DNA from: an uncultured Arenicella sp.
GTDB lineage: Bacteria > Pseudomonadota > Gammaproteobacteria > Arenicellales > Arenicellaceae
DNA length: 50,496 bases
Assembly (NCBI GenBank): GCA_938048185.1
Contig: CALIVT010000021.1
Span: forward strand, 1-50,496
Reading direction: 5' to 3'
Positions 10,048-19,655 of this stretch are shown here, piece after piece. The notes beneath the pieces are model-generated. The model was not told where the DNA came from, did not search any database, and saw nothing but the letters and a program-made list of their open reading frames with translations. Each line of letters starts with the position of its first letter. Within the stretch, counting starts at the first letter, position 1. A program made the translations under genes and the position numbers.

Positions 10048-10940
10048 CCGTCGTTTTCGCTGATCAGATCCAGGCAACGATAAAACAGTGCTGTTGCTTG
10101 CGGATTTTTAATGAACTCTTTTCGCTGCTCTAAGCTTATTTCAATATGCAGAAATTTCGTGTGTTGCATTTGATACATACGTTGTCTGACGGGGTTTTTG
10201 GTCGCGCCCAACTCGTGGGCCTCGTCACCAAACACCAGTACGTTTTTAAATCCAAGACCCTGCAAGGATTTACTTAGTTTTCGTGGAAGCTCTAGGCTTC
10301 GTTTGCTTCCAGAACTAATTATAAAAGCAGCCTGCTGAGCACGATTCGATTGACGAGCCTTCCTCTCAAATCCATGCAACTGAACGACAACGGCGTCTGG
10401 TGTGGTATCAATATATTTTTGCGTCAGTTGAGTCAATATGCTTTCAGAAAGGCGGCTGTAATCGACGTCATTACGATGTTGGTTATTTAAAAAGAGAGCA
10501 TCACTATTCTTGCTGAATTGCATAGCAGACAATGCGATTTCACCAGTAAGCTTATCGCTAAATTGATGGGGAGCGTGTATGAATATATTACCTCCTTGCT
10601 TACGAACCAGAGTATGTCCTAGGCCAACCCCCTCAGATGTATCAAGGCGTGACCAACTAGAATCATTCTGTTCCCCTTGGTTATCTGTATTTTGGGAAGC
10701 AGTAGTTTGCAAGGGGACTTCCACTTGCGGTCTATCTAAATGTAACACGAAAGAGGCTGCCATTTTTCTGAGGTCATGAAGTTTGGGGGGGGCGAGCCCG
10801 GACTGTTTACTCAATATGAGTGCTTTTAACTTATCTCTGATAATAGTCATATCATCTATTTTTTTGTCTTCGGTAAATGAGTGGCTTTGGTAAGCGATGA
10901 ATAGAATCAGTAAGCCGCCGAAAATTACTTTTATGTTCAT
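10044..10940 (-). CDS. Exported hydrolase resembling poly-gamma-glutamate hydrolase (PghP-like)
   Basis: 298 residues with an N-terminal hydrophobic signal segment (residues 3-16). The core has H-A-P-H (122-125), then T-G-E (E134), and later Q-L-H-G-F-E (H189). This His/Glu...His order resembles the zinc-binding pattern of the poly-gamma-glutamate hydrolase family ('APHGG...E...' and a later 'HG'). Such enzymes cut gamma-linked glutamate chains; here it would trim or release the polymer in the periplasm. ATG at 10940 overlaps the upstream stop in an ATGA, so the genes are translationally coupled. Two domains in the CapC-like protein of this operon look like degenerate copies of the same fold. 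Family assignment is by motif only and could be another zinc amidohydrolase of similar fold. Confidence 0.5.
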   Translation of the reverse strand: MNIKVIFGGLLILFIAYQSHSFTEDKKIDDMTIIRDKLKALILSKQSGLAPPKLHDLRKMAASFVLHLDRPQVEVPLQTTASQNTDNQGEQNDSSWSRLDTSEGVGLGHTLVRKQGGNIFIHAPHQFSDKLTGEIALSAMQFSKNSDALFLNNQHRNDVDYSRLSESILTQLTQKYIDTTPDAVVVQLHGFERKARQSNRAQQAAFIISSGSKRSLELPRKLSKSLQGLGFKNVLVFGDEAHELGATKNPVRQRMYQMQHTKFLHIEISLEQRKEFIKNPQATALFYRCLDLISENDG

Positions 10941-13342
10941 TGACCCAACCTATCCAGATAAGATTTCCCAAGAGTGGTGCCGGATTGATCTAACACCTTT
11001 ACAGCAACAAAACGCTGTATACCATCTTCGAATTTGAGCGTTATGCGGTTGCCGCTTTCAGCAAAACCAAGTTCTGATTTTAAGTGGATAGGAGAAAGAA
11101 CGCGTAATGTAGGTGTTCTACCCCCCCCGACTAAGCCGCTAATATTTTCATCTGTTGTGTTGATCGAATAACGCCTTTTTAGCAATACCGATCCTGACGC
11201 TAGATTATCAATTTGTAAGTCAAACGTAGTGGTTGGCAGCGAGTCTTTTTGTGCGACCACAAGCTGAACCAGTTCGTTATCTTGAATTGGTTTTGGGGAT
11301 TCAAAGCTGATGTCACCGTTGGTAACGTACAATTCTTGTCTTTTTAAAGAAGCATCAGTTTGTGGTATCAGATTCACGAAAATTTGCACGGAATTGGGTG
11401 CGGTAACCTTAATCGTATGGTTTCCAATCTCGGTATTGGGCAATTGTACTTCGCCACTATTGTAAGGCAGAGCGAAATTGTAACGTTTACCGTCAATCGT
11501 AAACTGAACATTCGTTTCTGCATTATCATGATTGATATAGAACGCACGTGGCCGCACAGATGTAACTGACGAATTGTAACTTTCATTCAAGTTCCATGCC
11601 AAGCGCTTGTTGATTTCGATTTTTGAAAATAGGATAGCGCTAGTGCTGCCGCCGCTGCTTTGAGGATTAACTTCATAGACGGTGGTCAATTTCTGTGTAC
11701 CGATTGGCACTAACGTTCTGACAATCGGTTGTTGGTCGTTGTTGCTTAATTGATACCGGCCATAATTGATTACGTGTAGGGCTTTTGAATCAAATTCTAC
11801 ATTTCTGTTTGCTCCAGAGTTCGGGGGTTGTGCCGCGGCAATCAAGCTTTCTGTTGTCGGCTTTTTGTTATTAGGTGCTAACGTAAACCATTTCGATATA
11901 AACTCTGTTTTCAATCCAGTTATTGATACTTTTGAGCTTAATACATCGAGGCTGTTGGATACTTTTATGTAACAGTGCTCTTTCGGGCTATTTAACGAAC
12001 TAGCTAACTCAATGCTCTTCGAATTGGCTGCAACTCTGATCATCGTTGAGCTAACGCCTGATAACGTTTCTATGTCCTCAGAACGGCCAGAATGTAAAAA
12101 ATAATTTGCCCCTTCTTGGTGTGAAATGTCTTGCTGTGTCACTACGGAATTTTCAGCGTCACGAAAAGAGGCTCTTATATTGCACACCGCCATTGGCTTT
12201 GCCAATATCTCTATTTTCAACAACTGCTCACTGTGTTCACTTTCATTCAATGGAAAACTAATATTCTGTTGTTCTAAGCTAAAAAAGGTGCTGCGGCGAC
12301 CTTGCGTGTCCGCTTGCGGTGTATCAGTAATCACAAACGTCATCAGAGCGTCCGCAGTAAATACATAGTCACCTGGAGATAACGGCAATTCAATGATTTT
12401 GCCATCCACAGGGATAGATGTTTTGGTTATCTCACCAGTATCCGTCTTATACCTATAGTGGGCGGTGTTTTTTTCTGACTCGGCGCTAAGATTCTCCGCG
12501 GCAATCATCAGTGTTGTAGGCTCAAAGACTCTAACACCCCGTTTTAAGGTTGAACTTAACTTTTCGATATATGCTGATTGCTCGCTTAAGCGCGTGGTAA
12601 GAATTTTATCTGGCTGATCGTAGACCTGCATCGGTTGAGTTCTGAACTCAACGCCTTCTATGCCCGATGGTGCAATGGCGAGATTTCGATTCTCAAGAAC
12701 ATTACGGATTTCATCTGAACTAATATACCCTCGACCGAGGGGGTGGAAGCGTGCTAATCGGTTTTGCTCGTGCCGACTCAATCTTGCCCACTTGATATCG
12801 GCATTCCTTACTGATGAGCCAACACGATAAAATGGTCGTATAAGAACTTGTTTTATCCTAGGGTCTAGTGTACCCAACGATAGCTTAATGGCCTTCATAT
12901 CTAGGTTTAACAGTGACAATTCGAAGGTGTTGCTATCACTCACCAACAGCTTAGCATTGTTAAGCGAGTAAATTGGCTGCGGTTCATTTGTTTCGACATG
13001 CCGGTAGTCGCTGACGCGGGTAGTGAATGTTTTGCTGTTAACGTCACTAGAGTCACCGACTAGATAATCTATCGAAAAGGCAAGTGGTTCAGGTGTGCTT
13101 TTTTCAGCCTCGGTATGCGCTGTAACCGCGTGGATCAAAAACTTCGCACCCAGCGATGAATTTGGGTATTTAAACCGTAAGGGTTTGTCGTGCTGTAAAA
13201 CGTATGTATTGATTCGACGATAGCCCTCAAACACCTCTGAAGCATTAACGTCGGGACCATAGGACCGGTAAATATCGTATAAACCCAAAGCGAGCACGGC
13301 CAATAAAAGGGTAATCGCTAGGCTGTAACCAAGTTTACGCAT
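10937..13342 (-). CDS. Membrane-anchored periplasmic beta-rich protein, unknown family
   Basis: About 801 residues. One N-terminal membrane segment (about residues 6-25, short positive N-terminus) should leave the rest in the periplasm. The remainder is rich in alternating beta-type sequence, with stretches such as IDGKRYNFALPYNSGEVQL that resemble immunoglobulin-like or carbohydrate-binding beta-sandwiches. I see no catalytic motif and do not recognise the family. ATG at 13342 is chosen because it overlaps the upstream TGA as TGATG; a TTG one codon earlier is possible. Coupled to both neighbours, it is a plausible periplasmic adaptor bridging the CapC-like membrane protein and the outer-membrane protein, occupying the place that CapA/PgsA has in Gram-positive PGA operons, though it shows no CapA metallophosphatase motifs. 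Confidence 0.6.
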   Translation of the reverse strand: MRKLGYSLAITLLLAVLALGLYDIYRSYGPDVNASEVFEGYRRINTYVLQHDKPLRFKYPNSSLGAKFLIHAVTAHTEAEKSTPEPLAFSIDYLVGDSSDVNSKTFTTRVSDYRHVETNEPQPIYSLNNAKLLVSDSNTFELSLLNLDMKAIKLSLGTLDPRIKQVLIRPFYRVGSSVRNADIKWARLSRHEQNRLARFHPLGRGYISSDEIRNVLENRNLAIAPSGIEGVEFRTQPMQVYDQPDKILTTRLSEQSAYIEKLSSTLKRGVRVFEPTTLMIAAENLSAESEKNTAHYRYKTDTGEITKTSIPVDGKIIELPLSPGDYVFTADALMTFVITDTPQADTQGRRSTFFSLEQQNISFPLNESEHSEQLLKIEILAKPMAVCNIRASFRDAENSVVTQQDISHQEGANYFLHSGRSEDIETLSGVSSTMIRVAANSKSIELASSLNSPKEHCYIKVSNSLDVLSSKVSITGLKTEFISKWFTLAPNNKKPTTESLIAAAQPPNSGANRNVEFDSKALHVINYGRYQLSNNDQQPIVRTLVPIGTQKLTTVYEVNPQSSGGSTSAILFSKIEINKRLAWNLNESYNSSVTSVRPRAFYINHDNAETNVQFTIDGKRYNFALPYNSGEVQLPNTEIGNHTIKVTAPNSVQIFVNLIPQTDASLKRQELYVTNGDISFESPKPIQDNELVQLVVAQKDSLPTTTFDLQIDNLASGSVLLKRRYSINTTDENISGLVGGGRTPTLRVLSPIHLKSELGFAESGNRITLKFEDGIQRFVAVKVLDQSGTTLGKSYLDRLGQ

Positions 13343-16300
13343 CAATCTTTATCCAACCGCAACCAGCGGTATCGGCCACTCACAAAATGCTCGCCTAAAT
13401 CTTCATCGATAGAGCTTGCCGCAACTGAGTTTGACTTGGTGGAGTTAAGATTGCTTAGTGCTAATGGCTTACCGTCAACGTCGATTTGCAAATACAGCTG
13501 CTTGGTCGCGCGGTCGGTGTATGCGGATAGGTGCAGTTTGGGAATGGTCGCTAGGTTACTTAGATGGGTTATGTCGTTACTGGCGATATAGCCATCAATG
13601 TTGTGGACAATCTTTTGAGAAAGCACTTCATCACTAAGCGGCAATTGGTTTATATGCGCTGGTACGTCTATATCTGATACGTAGTCTATGCCCACGATTA
13701 GCAACTGGTTTCTGACTTTTCTTAACCGCCCCCCCTGTTTGTAACTATCACGTAGCTCTGATGACAACCATGCTACTGCAAACTGCTTATTTACTTGATA
13801 TCTCAATTGAGCTGATTGGCTATATAAACCTAAATTCGCGCCAGCGTTATTAACACCGACTCTCGCGACTTCAGTTCTCAAACCTGAGGCCTCAAAATGG
13901 TTTGTCAGATTTGTTAGTAGCGGGTTATTGTTACTCGAGAATTGGTAGTTATCGGTATAGTCGATCAGAACATCAATTTCAGGGTTTGATCTATTTGTCT
14001 CGTTTTCTGGCAGTGAGCGCAGTTGGGTAAATTGCAATGGTACATCGCCAAAATACGATGCTAGCCCGTAGTGAGTGATATTAAACAATGAATTTAAGTT
14101 TCTAACTTTTATGACATCAGAAGATTGATTTTTGTTACTCAGAGGGTGTGCGCCAGCAATCAGTAAGGCTCTAGCATTTAAACTTTCGAAGAGATGTAAG
14201 CCGTATTCATAGGTACGTAATTCATACAAGGGTCTTGGGACCTCAACCACATGCATCGAAGAGGAGCCCACTCGAAAAACATAGGTGCCCCAGTATTTCG
14301 GTTGGTGATCAGACTTTTCAGTGAGTAATAAATAACGTGCGTTACGGCTGATGTCGATGTATTCAATGAGTTGGTAGTTAAAATAAGCCAACGCACTGTT
14401 GATTTGGTCAAGCTGAGATTTGCCGCTATCGCTCCATTGATTATTATGAAACTCTAGATCGATCAACTCTTGTATTTTTAATACGGCTTCTTCAAGGATG
14501 AATAAGGCTTCACCCAGTTTGGGCTCCTGATAGGCTTCACTGTGCTTCGCCGCAATTTGTAATTTATCGGTCATTAACCACTCGTTCAAATAGCCTTCGA
14601 TCGACGCAGTACTTTGCTCCTGATGCCGTACGGCGTTACCGAATTTTGCTAAGGCAATTATTTTAGTCGATGCTGTTTTATCCAATAGCCATTCAGCGAA
14701 TGCTACCTGGCTGAGTTCACGGGCGCGATTTGTGAAAACAGGTGAACCCCAATAGGTGCCTATATCCGCGATAATCGAATCAAATAGCGCCAGGTTCAAG
14801 CCCGAAGGAAGCCGGTTTTTAATCCAAATATATGACTCTCTAGGCATAATCTCTTTGTTGCGTGACCACTTTTTAGCGCGTTCATGGATATCTCGAGCCG
14901 TGGTCCGCACCTGTAAGACGTTGTTCTTCACGGTTAGCATTTGGAAATGGTTGAATACCGAGTTTCCATTGGTAAGATCGGTGCCACCGTAAACCGTTTG
15001 ACCATTTGAGATCGCTAGAAATCCGGCATTTGATAATTTAAAAATAGCCAAACCAGTTTCATAAGCACTGCTTTCTGCTATGCCTCGAGGGACTTGAATT
15101 AGTAACGGCGATGCGTCACTCTTTAAACTAATGACATAATTGCCAAAGGTCACATCATCAGGATGGTCGATAACGAGAAAGTCGTTTTCCACCAGTCGGA
15201 GATTAGCCCCCAACTCGTTAAGAATTGACTCTGCTTGGCTTAATAGTAATGGTTGATTATCATTACGGTAAGCAATAATGTGTTTTATCGCAGTACGAAA
15301 GCGGTCAATGCCAGCCGATGAAATGCTGGTCAAGAGAACTTCATTTTTGGAGACATAAGCCTGCGCCTTCTTGCTGATTAGCCACCCTTGTAAATTAGCT
15401 TGCGGGTCATTCTCCAGTGACTTTACTTTGCTCGTTTTGGCTAACAAAGGTGAAAGCTGTATTTGGCTTAAACCAAAACCAATAATGGTAGCGAATATTA
15501 CGGCCACTAACGAGCTTTGTAACACCGTGCGTGACATTGAAATTGCCAAACCCTTATCATGCATTTTAAGTGCGATTAGCGTGGACAATAGGTAACCAAA
15601 TGCGTAGTAGTCCGAAGCTTTCTCAAAGGGCGAAATAACCCCTAGTGATGTTGCCATTACAAACTTAAACACAAAGCTGATGGTGAAAAACAACATTAGC
15701 TTGCGTGCGCCGGTGATGTCCATATTCGAGACAAAGCGGCTTTGCAATAGCAGACTTGCCAACCCAAGAATGAAGAATGTTTCGACGAAAGTGACAACTA
15801 TTTTAAAGGGCTGGTACCATTGAATTGCCAATAGTGATGGGACCAAGATGCCAGCGTATTCCCATCCATACTTGAGATTCATTCGTGATGCGATAAAGCA
15901 TGAGCACAGTAAAATAATGTAACTTTTAGGGCTGGCCAAAATTGCGACGGATACTTCCTCGTAAAGAAACGCCAGGTTAGTAATGCTGAAGTTCGTTAGG
16001 GTCATTAATCCATACCGAACAAAAAGGAAAGTAATCGCAACGGTGACGCCAATGTGCCAGCTACCGCGGATTAAGCCAGTTTTCCACATCTGGTTGGCCA
16101 TAAGGGCGATAATGACCAATCCAAAGCTGTGCAAATGGTTGCGAAAAGACATTGAAGTGTTTGTATGGCTTTGAAGTTGTTGTGCGACAAGGTCAAACAA
16201 CCATGTGTCCATTGTTAAGCGAACAACAATACACACTATGACGATTAATAAGAATCGGTCGCGACCGAAGAAATGACTTAAGCCAAGCCAAGTTGCTGAT

Positions 16301-16599
16301 TTATTAGAAATGAAAACGCAAATTAGATAGGTGAGCCCAGCTTCAACGAAATTTACGATTGCGATAATCGGATCAACCAAAAGCATCGGCACGATATATC
16401 CAGGGACGACTAGTCCTGACAATACCCAACCAAATCGCAAGTTGAAGAACGCGACGACCATAACGCCTATCCACACTGGCACAATTACTGAGCTTGCGAG
16501 GCTTCCTTCAGGAAATAGGGCGATCGGGAAGAGTACATCCATCATGAATTCGTAAGTTCTCTTCTTGGTATCATTAAATAATGTAAAAAACCACAGCAT
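13342..16599 (-). CDS. pgsC: Double CapC/PgsC-like membrane protein with two degenerate hydrolase-like domains
   Basis: About 1085 residues. The N-terminal ~380 are membrane segments holding two CapC-type units: FGWVLSGLVVPGYIVP in the first, matching the TGILPAGLVVPGYLA block of Bacillus PgsC, and YGWEYAGILVPSLLAI in the second. Each unit is followed by the same pattern of helices and a charged G-R-x-(K/R) turn. Bacillus PgsC is a single unit of ~150 residues. The soluble C-terminal part carries two related domains (~470-580 and ~770-870; PLLIQVPRG and HVVEVPRP cores) that align by eye with the separate hydrolase at 10044-10940 but have Arg where that has His, so they are probably non-catalytic. 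Start choice is open: ATG 16599, ATG 16545 or TTG 16617. Confidence 0.8.
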   Translation of the reverse strand: MLWFFTLFNDTKKRTYEFMMDVLFPIALFPEGSLASSVIVPVWIGVMVVAFFNLRFGWVLSGLVVPGYIVPMLLVDPIIAIVNFVEAGLTYLICVFISNKSATWLGLSHFFGRDRFLLIVIVCIVVRLTMDTWLFDLVAQQLQSHTNTSMSFRNHLHSFGLVIIALMANQMWKTGLIRGSWHIGVTVAITFLFVRYGLMTLTNFSITNLAFLYEEVSVAILASPKSYIILLCSCFIASRMNLKYGWEYAGILVPSLLAIQWYQPFKIVVTFVETFFILGLASLLLQSRFVSNMDITGARKLMLFFTISFVFKFVMATSLGVISPFEKASDYYAFGYLLSTLIALKMHDKGLAISMSRTVLQSSLVAVIFATIIGFGLSQIQLSPLLAKTSKVKSLENDPQANLQGWLISKKAQAYVSKNEVLLTSISSAGIDRFRTAIKHIIAYRNDNQPLLLSQAESILNELGANLRLVENDFLVIDHPDDVTFGNYVISLKSDASPLLIQVPRGIAESSAYETGLAIFKLSNAGFLAISNGQTVYGGTDLTNGNSVFNHFQMLTVKNNVLQVRTTARDIHERAKKWSRNKEIMPRESYIWIKNRLPSGLNLALFDSIIADIGTYWGSPVFTNRARELSQVAFAEWLLDKTASTKIIALAKFGNAVRHQEQSTASIEGYLNEWLMTDKLQIAAKHSEAYQEPKLGEALFILEEAVLKIQELIDLEFHNNQWSDSGKSQLDQINSALAYFNYQLIEYIDISRNARYLLLTEKSDHQPKYWGTYVFRVGSSSMHVVEVPRPLYELRTYEYGLHLFESLNARALLIAGAHPLSNKNQSSDVIKVRNLNSLFNITHYGLASYFGDVPLQFTQLRSLPENETNRSNPEIDVLIDYTDNYQFSSNNNPLLTNLTNHFEASGLRTEVARVGVNNAGANLGLYSQSAQLRYQVNKQFAVAWLSSELRDSYKQGGRLRKVRNQLLIVGIDYVSDIDVPAHINQLPLSDEVLSQKIVHNIDGYIASNDITHLSNLATIPKLHLSAYTDRATKQLYLQIDVDGKPLALSNLNSTKSNSVAASSIDEDLGEHFVSGRYRWLRLDKD

Positions 16600-16674
16600 A
16601 CCGTGGAATGGGTTCAAAAATAATTTGCGTTAATTCTTGTGATTTTGACTGTTGTAGATAGCCCTTTAATATCA

Positions 16675-17055
16675 TCATGATTTTAGGTGGTGTCTAAGCT
16701 CCTTAATCAAAGCGTCAATTTTTAGCGGCTTATAAACGACACCATTTGCGCCAGCTTCTTCTAACGACGTTCTCGTTTGTATATCGTCATGGCTGGTATA
16801 TATAACAACCGGAGTATCAATCTCTGTGTGCTTGCGCTTCCATTTAAGAAAATCTAGCCCATCCATATTAGGCATGTGTAAATCCAATAGAATAGCCTCA
16901 TAGCGGTTTCTTGCAAGCATCTCTATTGCATGCAATCCATCACTCGCCACATCAACATTCCAACCCTTGGCTTCAAGCATAAACGACATTAGCTCAACTA
17001 AATCGGTACAATCATCAACATATAATAGATAAGGTTTATTATCGTTCGCATCCAT
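16675..17055 (-). CDS. CheY-like single-domain response regulator
   Basis: 126 residues, a receiver domain and nothing else. The acid pair is D14-D15, the phosphoacceptor D58 (in LLDLHMPNMDG), the switch residues T87/S88 and the conserved lysine K109 followed by proline; all are present. There is no DNA-binding or enzymatic output domain, so it should act by protein-protein contact, either on the sensor or on the synthesis machinery. Its ATG overlaps the stop of the sensor gene (TGATG), and 75 bases separate it from the preferred start of the CapC-like gene, so it is probably part of the same transcript. Confidence 0.9.
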   Translation of the reverse strand: MDANDNKPYLLYVDDCTDLVELMSFMLEAKGWNVDVASDGLHAIEMLARNRYEAILLDLHMPNMDGLDFLKWKRKHTEIDTPVVIYTSHDDIQTRTSLEEAGANGVVYKPLKIDALIKELRHHLKS

Positions 17056-19655
17056 CAGTGGACCTCGCTTGTGATCGGCAGTTTGATGTTTACCTGAATG
17101 CCATCTCCGGCACGCGAAATAATATTGAATTCGCCGCCATTAATGTTGCTGAATTGCTCACAACGATCAAGAGCATCGCTAACTTCACTGGCGATATGTT
17201 GTTGTCGGTTTCTTAGTAGTTCCTGAGGAAGACCATAACCGCGACTTACAATCGAAAGCGATATAAAACGGCCGCCCCCTGTGTATTTTTCTTCTATCGA
17301 GACATCAATCTGTGAATTTTTTACTGAGTCTTTAAGTAGTAATTCAATTAGATACGAAACTACAAACCCAAGTTCTCGATAGTCTAATGTGACTAAGCTT
17401 AGGAAGGCTGGACGGTTAAACACTAGACGCACTGATTTTTCGCTAAATTTAGTTTCCAGTTCGGTTAATACTGCTTGCGTGATATTAGCGATATCAACAG
17501 GGTATAGCTGTTTGCTATCAATGCTAGCAATATCATCAATATAGGTCTTTGACGACTTTAGACGCCCACCCAAAGTATCCAGCACGGATAATAGATCACG
17601 GTATTTCAGGCTATCATCTTCTATGAATGATTGTTTTTCAATCAGGCCAATTGCTTTGCTCAAGTCATGTTTAACCTGGTCAGTAAGATCGTTAACAAAT
17701 GTGTGCTTGAGGCGTGAGGCGTGACTAATTTTCGAGACATTGCCAATCTCCAGTGTTAACAGCGTTTTTTCAACCTGTTTATCGTCGTTGTCCTCCGACT
17801 CTTGAGTTTCGATCGACAGCGTTGCCAAGTAATCTCCACTTGTTCCAGCTTTTACGGTGAACGTTCTGGGTTTTTTATCAAGCAAGATTGTATTAATAAC
17901 ATTCTTTGTCTCGTCGATTGACCAAAGGGTTAAGTCTTGCAACACGCTATTCAGAGGCCGATTATACCAAACCATACGGGTGCGTTTAGCAAACTGCTCC
18001 GCTGCGGTATTCAACGACACTAACTTTCCGTAGATATCATAGGTGACAGCGGTCGACCTCAGGGCGTTATAGTTTTGTTTTAACGATTGATGTTTTTCAA
18101 TCAGACGATCGATTAACCCAGCATTATGTTTACTCAAAGATTGGTGCAGTAGTTTCTTGCCAATGTGAATTGGTGTTTCGCTCAACTGGTTTTGCTCTAT
18201 CCAAAACTTAAGTTCATCGAATATTTCATCGCGATAGAGACTATAGATCGCCGATAGTGGTTCTATTTTATCCGAGCTAGACTCAATTACGATGATCCCC
18301 AGTTGCTGTTTACCCCTGACTATTGGGATACCGATCCATTTTGACTGGTGATTATCAGGCATATTATTGAAAATAAACGGCTCGGGTTCTGTATATGCAA
18401 TCAATTCTTGATATTTAAACTCGTGCCAGCCTTGATCGTTTGAACAATCATCGTAAGAGATGGCCTCGGACGTGCCGGTGGACTCAAATCGATAAAGTCT
18501 AAATCTTTTAACCTCCACAACGCGATTGAGTAGGTTCATAAGGCTCGCACACAAGTCTGTTTTCGAGACTTTCTGAAATGCAGTGGTATCGGCTAGGCTT
18601 AACTCAAGAATAGATGATGTTTTATGCAACAATGCGGTGTTACTTTCTTCTCGGACTAATATACTGAGTATCGCCAAGCCGATGCCCACCAATATTGGTT
18701 CAACTGCCGGAATAAATATGCTTAGCCAGTACAGAGAACTTAGATTAATCAAAAACCAACATGGTACCGCCAAGCTTGTTATCAGGAGTATTTTTTTATA
18801 AGAAAAAAACCGCAGAAAGGTATGCGTAAAGAGCGCGATGCCAATCAATAAGGCCAGAAGTAACCAATTATTAAGTCGCTGAATTTTTTCGTCATTGATG
18901 ATCGTGTCGATAACAGAGCTAACGTAATACGGGAATGAAATACGTCGCGTATAGTTGATGCCCGCCGTATAGACTCCGTGACCTTGGGATAATTCGTTAG
19001 CAACAACCAAAAATTTATTGTCCAAAACGCTGCGGGGAAGAGACCCTTTTACGAGATCGTTGCCACTAATCATTGGTAATGACTTGGTCTTAAGACGATA
19101 CCGTATAAGAAACTCAGACTCTGTTCTATCAGAAAGTTGAGTGTGCGCAACCTGGCACTCCGAGCACTGTAGACCAAGCTTCCGATACATTGAAGGGTCG
19201 AAGCCTCTGATAACACCATCAATATCTGGTTTTGGAAGCATTATCGGTAATACCGAAAGGTTGGTCGTAACCCAATCAGGGATAGGGTGCTCTGCTAAAT
19301 TTAGATCGAAACCTAACGAGTTAGGTTGACCAAAATAAACGTTGGGTTTTTTAGATGCCAATTTCAACAGTGCGTCATTGTATTCGTGTGGGTAGCTAAG
19401 AAACAACACACCTTTAGGGTTAAGCTGCTCTAGTGTCTGGTAGAAATTGGCGAGATCATCGCCTCGTAGTTTAGATAGATCATCGAAAGTGATAAGTGCC
19501 ACTGACGGAGATGAGTCAGGTGACGGCAAAGAGCTAATTGCAAAATCATAGAATGGCGAATTCAGGTATTTCGCAAGGGGCGTAAAGCCGAGCAAAAATA
19601 CAAGCGCAGTTAGACCAATTACGATGAGCCTGCTTCTCTTCGGGCTAAAGCTCAT
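17055..19655 (-). CDS. CHASE2-type membrane sensor with degenerate histidine-kinase core
   Basis: 866 residues. A first membrane helix (~10-28) is followed by an extracytoplasmic CHASE2-like sensor (~30-265; 'FYDFAI', 'VALITFDDLSKL') and then three or four membrane helices (~265-345). Next come a GAF-like region (~350-500), a PAS-like region (~530-630) and a dimerisation helix with H663 in QVKHDLSKAIG. The ATPase-like domain (~740-862) is unusual: the N-box reads IELLLKDSVKN with the key Asn missing, and the G1 box reads VSRGYG in place of DxGxG; the GDGIQ glycine loop remains. ATP binding is therefore doubtful. First gene of the operon; the AT-rich 200 bases upstream should hold the promoter, though I see no clear -35/-10 pair. 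It likely controls polymer production with the adjacent receiver. Confidence 0.75.
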   Translation of the reverse strand: MSFSPKRSRLIVIGLTALVFLLGFTPLAKYLNSPFYDFAISSLPSPDSSPSVALITFDDLSKLRGDDLANFYQTLEQLNPKGVLFLSYPHEYNDALLKLASKKPNVYFGQPNSLGFDLNLAEHPIPDWVTTNLSVLPIMLPKPDIDGVIRGFDPSMYRKLGLQCSECQVAHTQLSDRTESEFLIRYRLKTKSLPMISGNDLVKGSLPRSVLDNKFLVVANELSQGHGVYTAGINYTRRISFPYYVSSVIDTIINDEKIQRLNNWLLLALLIGIALFTHTFLRFFSYKKILLITSLAVPCWFLINLSSLYWLSIFIPAVEPILVGIGLAILSILVREESNTALLHKTSSILELSLADTTAFQKVSKTDLCASLMNLLNRVVEVKRFRLYRFESTGTSEAISYDDCSNDQGWHEFKYQELIAYTEPEPFIFNNMPDNHQSKWIGIPIVRGKQQLGIIVIESSSDKIEPLSAIYSLYRDEIFDELKFWIEQNQLSETPIHIGKKLLHQSLSKHNAGLIDRLIEKHQSLKQNYNALRSTAVTYDIYGKLVSLNTAAEQFAKRTRMVWYNRPLNSVLQDLTLWSIDETKNVINTILLDKKPRTFTVKAGTSGDYLATLSIETQESEDNDDKQVEKTLLTLEIGNVSKISHASRLKHTFVNDLTDQVKHDLSKAIGLIEKQSFIEDDSLKYRDLLSVLDTLGGRLKSSKTYIDDIASIDSKQLYPVDIANITQAVLTELETKFSEKSVRLVFNRPAFLSLVTLDYRELGFVVSYLIELLLKDSVKNSQIDVSIEEKYTGGGRFISLSIVSRGYGLPQELLRNRQQHIASEVSDALDRCEQFSNINGGEFNIISRAGDGIQVNIKLPITSEVH

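Noticed and set aside
10937-13342. CapA/PgsA homologue
   Set aside because: The position is suggestive, but none of the metallophosphatase-like motifs of CapA can be seen.
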